From NCBI GenBank assembly GCA_023515745.1, contig JALECJ010000004.1:248001-312000 (forward strand): a stretch of DNA of 64,000 bases, in the 5' to 3' direction. Position numbers and translations under genes: made by a program. Every line of letters starts with the position of its first letter. Within the stretch, counting starts at the first letter, position 1. Under the pieces are notes generated by a model. The model saw only the letters and a program-made list of their open reading frames with translations, did not search any database and was not told the origin of the DNA. This document shows positions 12,644 to 24,651 of the stretch, piece after piece. Source of the DNA: Amoeboaphelidium protococcarum (taxonomy: Eukaryota > Aphelidiomycota > Aphelidea).

Positions 12644-13462
12644 ATGGCTCCGGTTGAATTAATTACCAAGAAGCTTTATGCAGTTTTATCTTTAAAGAGT
12701 CCTCCTGTGAATGCACTATCACTCGCTGTATGGACTCAAATGCTGAATGCTTTGGACTCATGTGAGAAGAATCCTGATATCAAAGGCTTGATCATAACTT
12801 CAGCAGTGACCAATTAATAGAAGCCTATATTCACCGCTGGGAATGATTTGACTTAGTTGTATGCGCCAATGACGAGCGGAGAGAAGTTTAGAGAGTTTTG
12901 GCTAGCATAGACCACATTTCTAACCAGGCTCTATTCATCGCGTCTGGTAACGGTGGCCTGTATCAACGGAACATCGCCTGCTGGAGGTTGCGGCATATCG
13001 CTCTGCTGTGACTATAGAATTATGACTGATTCTCAGTCTAGTAATGGATTTGCCAAGATTGGACTCAATGAAGTATCAATCGGTATTATGGTGCCCAAGT
13101 ACTGGGGAAAGTTGTTCCTGTAGACGGCTGGTAGTCGCGGCCATGCAGAGAAGTTACTGCTCACTGGCCAGATGTTGACACCGGAACAGGCGCTGAAGCT
13201 GGGTATTGTTGATGAGGTGGTCCCATTGCAGCAGGTTCTGGAGCGTGGTGAACAGCTCATGCAGACTCAGTTCACTAAAATCCCTAGCGCTGGTTATGCG
13301 CTTACTAAGCGGGTGCTGAGAGAGGATTTTGCTCAACAATGGCAAAACTACGGCGAGGAGGAAGCTAGACAGGCATGGAAGCAGTTGCAATAGGAATCTA
13401 TTGTGAGTAGTTTGGGAAATATTTTGCAAAGCTTATCCGGTAAGAAGAAGTCTAAGCTGTGA
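12644..13462 (+). CDS. Delta3,delta2-enoyl-CoA isomerase, peroxisomal (crotonase fold)
   Basis: Intronless, 272 residues. Crotonase-family features: FTAGNDLTQLY (first oxyanion-hole segment), INGTSPAGGCGISLCCDYRI (second oxyanion-hole segment), and the GFAKIGLNEVSIGIMVPKYW strand typical of the ECI/DCI branch. The reaction shifts cis-3 or trans-3 double bonds to trans-2 so unsaturated fatty acids can enter beta-oxidation. The protein ends exactly in Ser-Lys-Leu, the canonical PTS1 peroxisomal import signal, preceded by basic residues, so peroxisomal rather than mitochondrial action is likely. Start is ATG 12644. Confidence 0.88.
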
Positions 13463-13536
13463 TATCTTCTTTGTGTATGTATCTAATAATGGAAGTTTGT
13501 TACGTAAGTTTAAATAACTAGTACTATTATACACAT

Positions 13537-14363
13537 TCATAGTCTATTAGTATTTCTTGGTACATCTGACAGTTCGCTTTCACAATCTGAACAAGATTGA
13601 ACAGCTTTATCGCCATCATTGTCAGACTTCTCATCTATGTCTCCACCATCCATGTATTCATTTTACACCTTAACAACTTCCTCTCCGTCAGAGCATTCAG
13701 CGTACTTTTCAAACAACTCCTCATTCATATCATAAAACGATTCACCCCACTACACACAGGATCTAAAATTTACGTTATGAAATAATTATTAAATCTCAGT
13801 ATTGATACGCTTACAGTAAATTTGCTTAATAGAGCATGGCCGTAATCATCAAATCCGCATATGAACAGAGCGGCTGCCAATGCTTCAGCGCAATTCAGTT
13901 TGAAAGGCTTTCCATAGTTGACAGGATTAGCCGCCACAAGATACGGTAGAAGTCTATCTACACGAGCATTGAATCCTGCTACATTTCCACCACCACCGTT
14001 GCCACCGGATTGATTCAGATTGGGGATAAACTTGTGGAATGGCACTTCATCAACACGCGCCCACGAGCAATCTACAACGGCCAGTCCAATTCTTTCAATA
14101 ATACTCTTGTCAGCAGGTGATATCACTCTATCAGCTGTGGGCGAGAGAATTATACCGCGGAATTTAGCATGTTTATTAAAAGTCTTTACCATGCCATGTC
14201 TATGCAATTTCCGCCCAGAGCATCGCTTCGGATCACAATGATCAAAATCCCACATTCCAATTGTGAACGGGAATGTGACAGTATTATTAGCAGATTCTTC
14301 TTGACCACCTTGCTTATATCCTTCTCTACTCTACGAAGATCTTGATGCGTGATGTCGTGTCAT
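13537..14363 (-). CDS. TSR3: TSR3, 18S rRNA aminocarboxypropyltransferase
   Basis: Two exons: 14363-13815 and 13749-13537, with a 65-nt GT...TGTAG intron; 253 residues. The family landmark MWDFDHCDPKRCSGRKL follows a short hydrophilic N-terminus. Next come a DCSWARV motif, an NCAEALAAAL helix near the cofactor site, and GFDDYGHALLSKF continuing across the intron into WGESFYDMN. TSR3 transfers the acp group from S-adenosylmethionine to the hypermodified uridine of 18S rRNA in late 40S maturation. The last 50 residues are acidic (runs of D/E/S), as in yeast. The splice was chosen because it restores the conserved LSKF-x-WG(E/H)SF sequence in frame. Confidence 0.92.
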
Positions 14364-14493
14364 TTTAATACTAAGCTTCTTCAAAATTTGGTTATATCAA
14401 AGCGCTGAATCTTTTATCAAATTTCAGGCAAAAGCAAAATCGTTCATAACACTTAGCCAACAACTCTCTTGGTTTAGCTCAATTAGCGGAATA

Positions 14494-15062
14494 ATGATTA
14501 GGACGTTCCACAAATTTTACAGCTAATTACAGTAGCCATGTAAGTTTACTAATGTGGCTTATATTGTCTTATATTGTGAATTATAAACTTTGTAGTGAAG
14601 GTGACTCTGAAGAATGACCTTAAATCTGCCATGATATCAAAGGACTCAACGCGCGTGTCAGTTGTGAAATCATTGATTGCGGATTTGTCATATGCTGATA
14701 AGGTGGCAACTGCAAAGAGTGGTTCTATGTCAGAAGTGGACGTTATTCGTGCTAATATAAAGAAGAGATTAGATTCTATCGCTGAATATCGAAAAGCTCA
14801 GCGGGACGATCTTGCTACCAAGGAGCAATCCGAGTTGGACATTGTGCAAAGTTATATACCGACTCAGATGTCACAAGATGAGGTGACTGAAAGGATGAGC
14901 AAACTTGTCAGCGAGTAGTTTAAGGGTGAGCAGTTGAGTACCAGAGACATGAAACGCGTTATGAGTGCTGCCAAAAGTCAATTTGATCCGAACCGTGTAT
15001 CAATGTCAGCTCTGGCTACAGCAGCACAGCGTGTTCTCAACGCGTCATCTCGGTAGAAGTGA
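14494..15062 (+). CDS. Aim41/YqeY-like GatB-YqeY domain protein, probably mitochondrial
   Basis: Exon 1 14494-14539, intron 14540-14595 (56 nt, ends TGTAG), exon 2 14596-15062; 170 residues. After a short basic/aromatic N-terminus (MIRTFHKFYSQLQQ), which resembles a mitochondrial presequence, comes the YqeY fold: LKNDLKSAMISKD, a central KRLDSIAEYRKAQRDDLATK helix and the terminal QLSTRDMKRVMSAAK region. The family is related to the tail of GatB of tRNA-dependent amidotransferase; Aim41 is mitochondrial in yeast and poorly understood. The splice joins CCAT to TGAAG, keeping frame. Confidence 0.85.
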
Positions 15063-15163
15063 TAAGAATGATATATATTAAAATTAAGTGATAATACAGC
15101 TATAAAGAGTCTATCGATTCACTTTGCACAGTATTTTATATGTAAATTGGCCAGCGTCGTTTC

Positions 15164-16703
<1,540 letters not shown>

Positions 16704-16906
16704 CTTTATGTTGAAGTCTCTGTCTACAAGTATATTAGATATAAAAAGGGGATTTTTAATTATTAAGTCTAACTTCAGTCTTGGTTTTACGCGCAAATTT
16801 GTCTTTTCTATCACGGTTGTCACCGTACTTATGCCACGTTTCAGTTTTCAATGCTGATTTACTCTTTCAGCATGACCTTTTATTTTGCATTACACAAAGC
16901 GTAACA

Positions 16907-18133
16907 ATGAATAAGCAACCTCTATAGGATATTTAAAATTTTGTGGTTAGCGTGAATCTTTAGGTCCACATACTAGCTCCGGCTGCAGTTAAAGATAAGA
17001 TACCAGCTGATGAACATTCTGATTACACTCAAGTTATAGATCCTGTGACAGGCCAATAGCTCTTGACTGAATGGAATGAAAAATATGTCAATTTTGTTGG
17101 TAAACATTTAAATCTACTTCCATACGTCAAGTCTGTTACTTGGCATTATGTTACGTTATCCAACTACACGAAACTGGTGGAAATGCTCACTTAAAAAAGT
17201 TAAGCAATGGCGCACGATAACGAGAGATTGCTGGTAATGAATTTGGTCGATGGACAGGACTGGGATGGATGGCCTGGCAATTCCGTGTTGAAGGCGTTAG
17301 AAGACAGCTCTCTAATATTTACTGGCGCCTCTCTCGACTTCTACCAGATGGATGACAATAAATCTTACATGAAGAGGTAGTTGTTCTCTCATTGTCCTCA
17401 TTTGACACCTAAGTTTGCCACCATTGGCGATGTTGATGAAAAGGGTAATGTGGATGGATTATAACAGCTTTAGATGCCAGTCTTGATTAAGCCCAGCTAG
17501 TCTTCCGGTAGTCGTGGAATTTCTGACAAATCAGTAGTCTATACCCATGATGAAGCCGAAGTTGAAGGTAAGTTCATAGCGGAGAAGTACTAAGGCGCCT
17601 ACATTGAGGAGTTCATTACTGGTTAAGAGTTCACATGCTTCCTCATTGGTAGCCAGTCTATGGGCGTGAAAGTGTACAAGCCTGTGTAGCGTGTCTTTGC
17701 TCAAAGTGTCGAAGCCGATAAGCAGTTTCTCTCGTATGAGATGAAGTGGAACAGGTGGTCCAGTGAACCTGATGTCGGTCAATGGTGGTACGCGACTGCT
17801 CCAGCTGATATTAGTGAACAAGTACAGAAGGTGGCTAAAGAAGCTTTTTTAGCCGTGGGCGGCGATGGCTATTGCAGATTAGATCTAAGAGTGCATTCTG
17901 ACAGCCAATAGATCTATGTTGTTGATATGAATGCCAATTGCTCAATTGATGCAACAGAAGACTCCGGACTGGGTATTATATTAAAGTCTCAAGGTGTAGG
18001 ATTAGACTCGCTGCTTGAGGACATCTTCAAGTAGGCCATTCTAAGATTTCAGAACAAGGTGGCGTAAAGCAATAATCTAAAAGATGAGCAGATCTTAAAA
18101 TCTGCAGTCAATGGAAAGCCAGTTGGAACTTGA
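16907..18133 (+). CDS. ATP-grasp enzyme, D-Ala-D-Ala ligase-like
   Basis: Intronless, 408 residues. The central part reads as an ATP-grasp fold: MPVLIKPS followed by SSGSRGI (nucleotide-binding loop), a YIEEFITGQEFTCFLIG strand, and a late metal-binding segment GYCRLDLRVHSD with VVDMNANCSI, where Asp, Glu/Asp and Asn coordinate Mg-ATP. These enzymes ligate a carboxylate to an amine. The N-terminal region (residues 1-170) contains GQDWDGWPGNSVLKALE, like the first domain of ddl-type ligases. The substrate cannot be told from sequence. Eukaryotic members without cell-wall peptides are common in protists and fungi. Confidence 0.75.
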
Positions 18134-18142
18134 TGAAAGTTG

Positions 18143-18622
18143 TCATTGATTAAAGTTTGAATCATTCACATTATTTAATTTTTAATCCCCATTTCCCACC
18201 TCCTACACAGTGAAGATGCGGAATACCTGAAATTGAATGCCCCTTTGAGGAGGAACTGTGCGACGCGCCATGCCAATAACTTTGATTGTTTCATCGTCTT
18301 TCAATCCAATCTCGGGTCCGTAGTGCACGCAGCTCACTGAAGCTCCATGATCGTACAGCTCAAAAGCATTCTCACTTATAGAACGTTTATACACCAGATT
18401 TCTCATTCTTCCTACGCGTTTTCATCAACATTATAAGATTTAATATTGATAAATGATTAGAATCAAACCTTTCAATTCACAGAGAACTTCAAAAGGTAGA
18501 CTGTTGCTGTTGGTAACATTGATTTCACATAGACTAGAAATGTTTGGTTTTAAATACGCGCCTGCAAAGTCAAATCCACGCAAATGAAATGGAGAGTCAC
18601 GAACTTTACGTGCCAAGTTCAT
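18143..18622 (-). CDS. Uncharacterised small protein, OB-fold-like (RPA3/Ten1-like?)
   Basis: Exons 18622-18469 and 18411-18143, intron 57 nt ending GCGTAG; 140 residues. I do not recognise the family. The alternating strand pattern (FEVLCELKGRM, NAFELYDHG, SVSCVHYG, ETIKVIGMAR, FQVFRIFTV) resembles a five-strand OB barrel such as the small RPA subunit or Ten1. The last 17 residues are polar and include two TAR-coded Gln. It is convergent with, and only 9 bp from, the ATP-grasp gene. The coding status is supported by the intron restoring frame. Confidence 0.6.
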
Positions 18623-18923
18623 ATTTAATTAATGATAAGATCTCAGACTACTCTCAAAATCAGTATCATGTAAGTTAGTCATTGTGTATGATGCAAGTTA
18701 TTTTGTAGAAGAGATTGAATCTGTTTCACATCTGATGCTTCATAGTGTGACAAAATGTGAAACACTTTGCAAACGTCGAAATCATTATTGTCTCGTTGCA
18801 TTTTCGTTCGTTCGTTCGTTCGCTCTTCTTTGTCGTCGTCGTCGTTCCAGTCGCATGTGTTTCTTTCTTCCGAAATAGTTAAGCTGCGGCGCGATAAACG
18901 AATATACACAACGTCCAACTATA
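18623..18923. repeat. Rab1 upstream region with TTCG and TCG simple repeats
   Basis: Divergent promoter interval between the OB-like gene (minus) and Rab1 (plus). It contains five tandem TTCG units (18803-18822) and a TCG trinucleotide run (about 18832-18845) in a pyrimidine-rich tract. No gene is visible. Confidence 0.7.
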
Positions 18924-19652
18924 ATGAATCCTGAATAGTAAAGCTACATTATCTTACTTTATGTTGATAAATTATTATTGATTATATATGTAGCGATTAT
19001 CTTTTCAAACTGCTTCTAATTGGTGACTCTGGTGTGGGGAAAAGTTGTCTGCTATTAAGATTCGCCGACGATACTTACACAGAGTCGTACATCTCCACTA
19101 TCGGTGTTGATTTTAAAATTCGTACCATTGAGTTGGAGGGCAAGGTCGTCAAGCTCTAGATTTGGGATACGTAAGTTCTAGTTGTGTGCATTAGAGGTAT
19201 TGATTAACAGCTTTTGATTTTTATTTCTATGTAGCGCTGGTCAGGAGAGGTTCAGGACTATTACGTCGTCTTATTATCGCGGAGCTCATGGAATTATTGT
19301 TGTGTACGATGTCACTGATAATGACACTTACAACAATGTTAAGCAATGGCTGGGTGAGATTGAGAGATATGCCAGTGAAGGTGTGAATAAATTGCTAGTA
19401 GGAAACAAGAGTGATTTGACTGATAAAAAGGTGGTGGAGTACCAGGTGGCCAAGGAGTTTGCTGACTCTTTGAAGATTCCATTCCTGGAGACTAGTGCCA
19501 AGAATGCCAGTAATGTTGAGCAGGCGTTCTTGACTATGGCCAAGCAAATTAAGGACAGAATGGGCGCATCCAACGTTGTGCAGAAAGATGATAAGAACAA
19601 AATCAGACCTGGTGTAGCAGTTGATAACAAGGCTGGCGGTGGTTGCTGCTGA
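18924..19652 (+). CDS. RAB1: Rab1/Ypt1 small GTPase
   Basis: Exons 18924-18937, 18994-19170, 19235-19652; introns 56 and 64 nt; 202 residues. All G motifs are present: GDSGVGKS (P loop), the TIGVDF effector region, WDTAGQE, NKSDL and ETSAK. The C-terminus GGGCC is the double-geranylgeranylation site. The N-terminus [18 protein letters not shown] and effector region are nearly identical to animal/fungal Rab1, which controls ER-to-Golgi traffic. The first exon is only 14 nt. The in-frame TAG in KLQIWDT falls exactly at the Gln of KLQIWD, direct evidence for TAR=Q. Confidence 0.97.
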
Positions 19653-19803
19653 TTGAATTTATATGAAGTGGAAAATCTTATTGGTGGAATGAGCTCGAAA
19701 TTGAAATAGTTCTCCATCTTGATTGATTGATTAAAAGACAGTTTATTCAACATCATCTCACTTTCCATCTCTGTATTTCCCTAGAGATCATCATTACTAA
19801 CAT

Positions 19804-20832
19804 TCACATCATCATTGAGGGCGATCCCCTGGCATTATCTTGCGTCTATTACGATCTTGACTGGCCCAGCGAAGCTCTACTATCACGCTTTGACTTTTGC
19901 GATGACTGGACATGAGAACCCGACACTGCCTGTGCTGAATTAGCCTCAAACACTTCTGATCTCTGATACTTGCTATATGATGCAGCTTATCCTTCTTCAT
20001 TCACGTTGCTGTGTCCTTGTTCTCCATCATTATCTCGCTTGTGTTTGATGCCATGAGCACTTCTTGCGCCATCAGCTAAAATCGACTCTAATCCGGGAGA
20101 AAGTCCACTTAAATTAGGTGAGTGAGCACCAGGAGACAACAAGTTCAGTGGAGATTGCGCTTGATGATTGGGCTTAGCTTGATTATTACCAGAGCCTGAA
20201 TTACCATCTACCAACGCATTAACCTGATTTTATGACTGATCGAAATTAATCGCGTATCCAAACTGCTGGTAAAAGTCCTGGCCGCCAAACATACCAAATT
20301 CAAATTGAGGAAACTGCGAGCCTAAACCAGACTGTATTCTACCAGATGTGCTAGGATTATTGTATGCATAGGAGTTAACAGAGTTCACAAAAGCAGTGTC
20401 AGGCATATTCATAGTGCCCATAGCCTGGTAGCCACTGATTACAGGCATTGCATAAGTGGTGGCTACACCAGTCGGCCGAGAGCTTCCTCGCATGCCTTTC
20501 TCTTTCTTTGCACGCGATCGAATGTAGCAAGCATTGCAAGTGTCTCGCTGACCAGATGGTCCGATTCTTTTCACAGGTGTAAGATTTTCCGGACAACCAC
20601 ACGATGTACATTTCCATGAGCCATCAACGCTTTTATGCAAGCCAGCATGCAACTTCTAATGTGATTTCTTATTAGCGGCCGCCTTGGTCTTACTTGTTTC
20701 AGCTTGATTAGGTGCAACATCATTCTTCGTCACAGGAGTCGTCTTATCTTCTGGAAACACCATCATTTGATCAATAGCCTTCTCGTCGTCCATCAGCAAT
20801 TCAGGCCTTTAACTTCTTTTTGGTGACTTCAT
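19804..20832 (-). CDS. GATA-type zinc finger transcription factor
   Basis: Intronless, 342 residues, start ATG 20832 (a second in-frame ATG at 20793). One GATA finger at about residues 75-102: C-x2-C-x20-C-x2-C with TPVKRIGPSGQRDTCNACYI followed by a basic RSRAKKEKG tail. The 20-residue loop is the type seen in many fungal, plant and protist factors. The Trp usual after TP is replaced (TPVKR). The remainder is Gln/Asn/Ser-rich low complexity, likely an activation domain. The 3' end lies 151 bp from the convergent Rab1 gene. The DNA target is presumably GATA-like; that is inference. Confidence 0.87.
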
Positions 20833-21072
20833 TGTTGCAGTATGTATACTTTGATGAGCTTAACAATTTATTATATTTATTTTTGGTAGTTGAAAGTATA
20901 TATATGAGAGAAGGTAGATTTTTAGTGAAGGGCGAGTTAAATTTAAATCAGCGCTTCGTTACAGCGTCGTTGCCAAGCTGCATAAAAATTTTGTGTGACG
21001 CGAACAGTTACATTGACTGACTTTTAAGACTGATGCTTGATATACAAGTAATTAATTTTGATAAATAATTCG

Positions 21073-21597
21073 TCAGCTTTATTAAAAACATCTGAGCTGA
21101 TACTGCCACTAGCTAATTTACTACAACACCTAGTCTTTGTGAGACTGATCCACAGTGAACAGCTGAATTAAAATCTCACATGATTACAGCACTGCTCGAA
21201 CATCGTCTGTACGCAGAGCAGTCGCCGGCTACTGAGGATTGATGAAGATTTCTTGATCAACACAAATGGCGCGTTTATCTTTCCGTGTTTGAAATCTTCT
21301 TTCTCTGAGCCATTTCTTAATCACCTACTCCCCGTTCTTCAGGCTATTAGTTGGCTAAGATATTGAGCCAGCGGTATAATGTTCCCTGAAAACAGCCAAC
21401 CAGTGCTTGTGCATTAAGTAAAACAAATCTTGTAGTGTCCATGGCGGCTCTTTGGCAAACATTATTTGAAAGTCATTTCCATAGGCATGTCTAAAATGGT
21501 ACTCAATCGCGGCAGGCAGGTGCTAGATCACCAGAGTCAAACAAGCCTACGCCATTTTAAGCATAGTATCCTAAGCATCATTCTATTCAACAGCCAT
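21073..21597 (-). CDS. Uncharacterised helical protein
   Basis: Intronless frame of 174 residues with TAR=Q. No family recognised with confidence. It is mostly helical: PWTLQDLFYLMHKHWLAVFR, then a basic KKWLRERRFQTRKDKR stretch and a terminal TDDVRAVLQSCEILIQLF helix. The order of these helices loosely recalls Swt1-type HEPN domains, but the diagnostic Arg-x4-His motif is not evident, so this is speculation. Its start faces the 3' end of the next minus-strand gene, 180 bp away. Confidence 0.5.
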
Positions 21598-21777
21598 CTT
21601 TTTCCTTATAGAAAACAATGATAAAGAAGTACAACAGAAACGTACAATAAGAGTTGTGGAGATTAATAAGTGAAGGAAAAGAAAAGACTGAATGAAGACA
21701 GACGCGTTTCAAAAAACCTTGTGGCTTCAATTATAAAATGTCTCTAATTTCAAAAACATGTATTTCTCTATTATATC

Positions 21778-22439
21778 TCATGCAAATCCCTTAACTACAC
21801 GTATTAATGCAATTATGTATAATTATTTGATTTAAACATCTGGCACTTACATTCTATGTCTTCACGGGCAAGTGTTTTAAATCTGATGTACGTTGAGAAT
21901 GGTAGCGTGATAATCTACAATGACTTATTTATTAATTTCCACATAATAACAGAGATATGGAGCATACCTATTCAACGATGATAACAATCCCTATAATGAA
22001 TATTCTTTAGTCCACCTGCTGACCATTTGAGCCAAATATGTAAGCGAAGCTGTCAGACGCATTAGACTCGCCTAAATTTATTACATCCAGTCTCACTAGG
22101 CACAGAAAGACATTAAACAGGAGGCTGAAAACACACCAGGCAACATAAGCTGTCATCACACTACTTGCATAAACATTACAGAGCAACTTCACCTATTCAT
22201 GATTTTCCTGGTATGACCAGACAGCTACTAACGCGATTATGGGAAAGATGGATTCAATCAAACTAACAGGCGACAGACTATCACCAAGATCAAACGCAAA
22301 GTAAAAGTTGAGAGCAATTAACGTCTACCCTAATTTTTAATGATACTATTCAATAATGTTATTACTATTAAAAATTATTAAATCTTACCAAGTTAATTGC
22401 TACAACCAGCGTAAATGCTATCCTGAATATTACGTGCAT
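21778..22439 (-). CDS. Uncharacterised four-TM membrane protein
   Basis: Four exons: 22439-22389, 22324-21968, 21914-21851, 21794-21778; introns 64, 53 and 56 nt; 162 residues. Four hydrophobic segments: an N-terminal FRIAFTLVVAINLTLIALNF, then SIFPIIALVAVW, a long VMTAYVAWCVFSLLFNVFLC, and RIFIIGIVIIVE. The tail is short and cytosolic-looking. All junctions keep frame, and the last exon codes only five residues plus stop. No family recognised. Confidence 0.6.
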
Positions 22440-22712
22440 TACTTATTATCGCCGAAGAATCAAATGCTATTTTTGTAAACCTTGACTGATTGAAACAATC
22501 ACCTGATAACAATGAAAGGTTACGTACGTTCATAGAATTAGAGTACTGTACTTTAGCTTCATTTGAAGTATATTTGCCTTTAGCTGAGTAATAAACATAG
22601 TTAGTATCTACACATACTTACATCGAATGCAGCGTTAAAATCATTGTGCCATTGGCAAATCAAAAGAGTCGGAGTTCATCCTTCACTTTTCATTGTTCAG
22701 ATTTTATACATT

Positions 22713-23524
22713 ATGTCACGGCAAATCACTCCTAAAACTATTGTTGAGCCTTAAGGCTTATAGTATGTAAATGAATTTTTAACCAAGACTGAAGAATAGG
22801 AATTGATAGATATCTTGTACCAACAAAAGTGGTGCGGACGAGGCATACAGTAAGTAAATTTCAGTTGACGCGTAAATAATCTCATGGTATTAAATTACCA
22901 ATGCTTTCATTATGTAGTCCAAATGCCGAAATGAAACGTCGCCTGTAATTTTATGGATATGTTTTCTCTTACAGATATAGAATAGTGACCAGTAGGGCGC
23001 CAAATGCTCCTTAGCCTTTAAAAGATGCCGTGTCATCAGTGGAACAAGTGGTAGACGATGGCGATCTTATGAAGCGATATCCGTTTAACATGGTTTTAAT
23101 TAATGAGTATGAACTGGGACAGGGAATAATGGCACACAATGATGCACCGCTCATATTTGGACCTATTATAGCCATTATATCGCTTCTATCGCCTTGCATT
23201 ATCTCATTCTTTAGAGGAGATGAAAGACGCGACATTGTACTAGGTATGATATGATATGATCGTTAAATTGTATTCTGATCTTCTATTGTCACTAAATTTG
23301 ATCATTATGTAGAACCACGAAGTTTACTCATAATGCAGGATGAAGCGAGGTATGAATGGACGCATGAGATATCAAAAAATCATATTGATATAGTTCGCCA
23401 CCCATGCACTTATAAAGACGGCCAACTCCAGTCTCAAATGGAACAGAATGTGTAGCGATCAACCAGAGTATCGATAACACTTCGTCACGTTCTATAAACT
23501 CATCTGAATGATGTATTTACATGA
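22713..23524 (+). CDS. AlkB-family Fe(II)/2-oxoglutarate dioxygenase (ALKBH6-like)
   Basis: Exons 22713-22849, 22918-23243, 23313-23524; introns 68 and 69 nt; 224 residues. The double-stranded beta-helix signature is present: GQGIMAHNDAP (HxD iron ligands), ISLLSPCIISF, LEPRSLLIMQDEARYEWTHEI (distal His) and RVSITLRHV (Arg for 2-oxoglutarate). The LEPRSLL-x-M/L pattern and short length match ALKBH6, a nucleic-acid-associated demethylase homologue of unclear substrate. Proximal family members are about 220-240 residues, so this gene looks complete. Confidence 0.85.
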
Positions 23525-23668
23525 TCGTTGTATTTTTTTCTAATTGTTAATCCATTTTTCAGTTACTTATGATTTATTTATTGAATTGAACACATTTTAA
23601 CGATTGTCTGCTTCAATTCTCGTTTTCTCTGATTATCAGATTAACAGTTTGTAAAGCGAAATTTTACA

Positions 23669-24469
23669 ATGTTGAAGAATACAAGTAGATATGCAAGTAC
23701 TGCTAGGAGCCTTACGCGTTCTTAATTACCTGCTGGCGTCTAGTCCACTTTATTAACAAAAACAGTCGGAATGACTATGCCTGAGTCGACTTTGAAGATG
23801 GTGTATCCTCAAGGATTTAATCCGGCTATCAATGCGCTATTGGCGAGATTGAAATTGGTGAAAGTTTTGAGTGTGGATGATATTAGAAATATAGCCGCGT
23901 TAGAATAGGCCGAGTCTGTTGAAAAGGGATATGATGTAGTAATGCAGGGTATTAGAGAGCATTTCGCCGCATTATATCCAAATATGCCAGAGTAAGTAGT
24001 GGACAAAGGTGCACAAGCGCTGACTTCTGAAGAGATAATGCGCGACGTTGCGAGACGCTGTGGATTTTAACACGTCACAACCACGCAGAATATCAACTCT
24101 ATTCATCTAATGCCGTCTATGCTGATTCATCGCCTCTCTTAATCATCAGAATCGCATGCCAAGTACTTTATTCAGTAGCATTTTCTGAATAGGCGACTAA
24201 ACTGGGAATCTGTTGCATGGATGGACAGTCCAGAGGCGACTATTGAGTAAATCAGTCAACAGTTCTATGGCCAGCCTCACAAGACGCGTCTTTTGAATGA
24301 AACTGGTCGTCAGTCGCCGATGCCTTTGTTCGTTATTGGAGTTTTCTCTGGAGCGCGTAAGTTGGGTGAAGGCTTTGGTTAATCTCTCTCTATGGCTATA
24401 CAGAGAGCAAGGAACGATGCTATCTTGAAGCATTATCTTGATCCACAGAAGAAACTTTAGATCTGCTGA
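23669..24469 (+). CDS. Mitochondrial ribosomal protein mL44 (RNase III-like + dsRBD)
   Basis: Intronless, 266 residues. The N-terminus is basic and Ser/Thr-rich, presequence-like. The middle shows a degenerate RNase III fold without the catalytic acidic signature. The C-terminal part (PMPLFVIGVFSGARKLGEGF then SLSMAIQRARNDAILKHYL) is a dsRNA-binding domain with the alpha2 helix, as in mL44/Mrpl3 of the large mitoribosomal subunit. Assignment rests on this architecture and size. Confidence 0.78.
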
Positions 24470-24651
24470 ATACATATATTAGATATATTTAATCCACGTG
24501 TTTTTATTTTCAAAAAAGTTTCCGTCCTTGAATCGTTTTATAAATCAAATGTGTTATCATAAAGCGCGATTCAATTTGTCTACTTCAATTCACATTAACT
24601 GTTTTCATATAAGGATTTTTGATAAGTAGTAATAATAATACGATCCATAGT

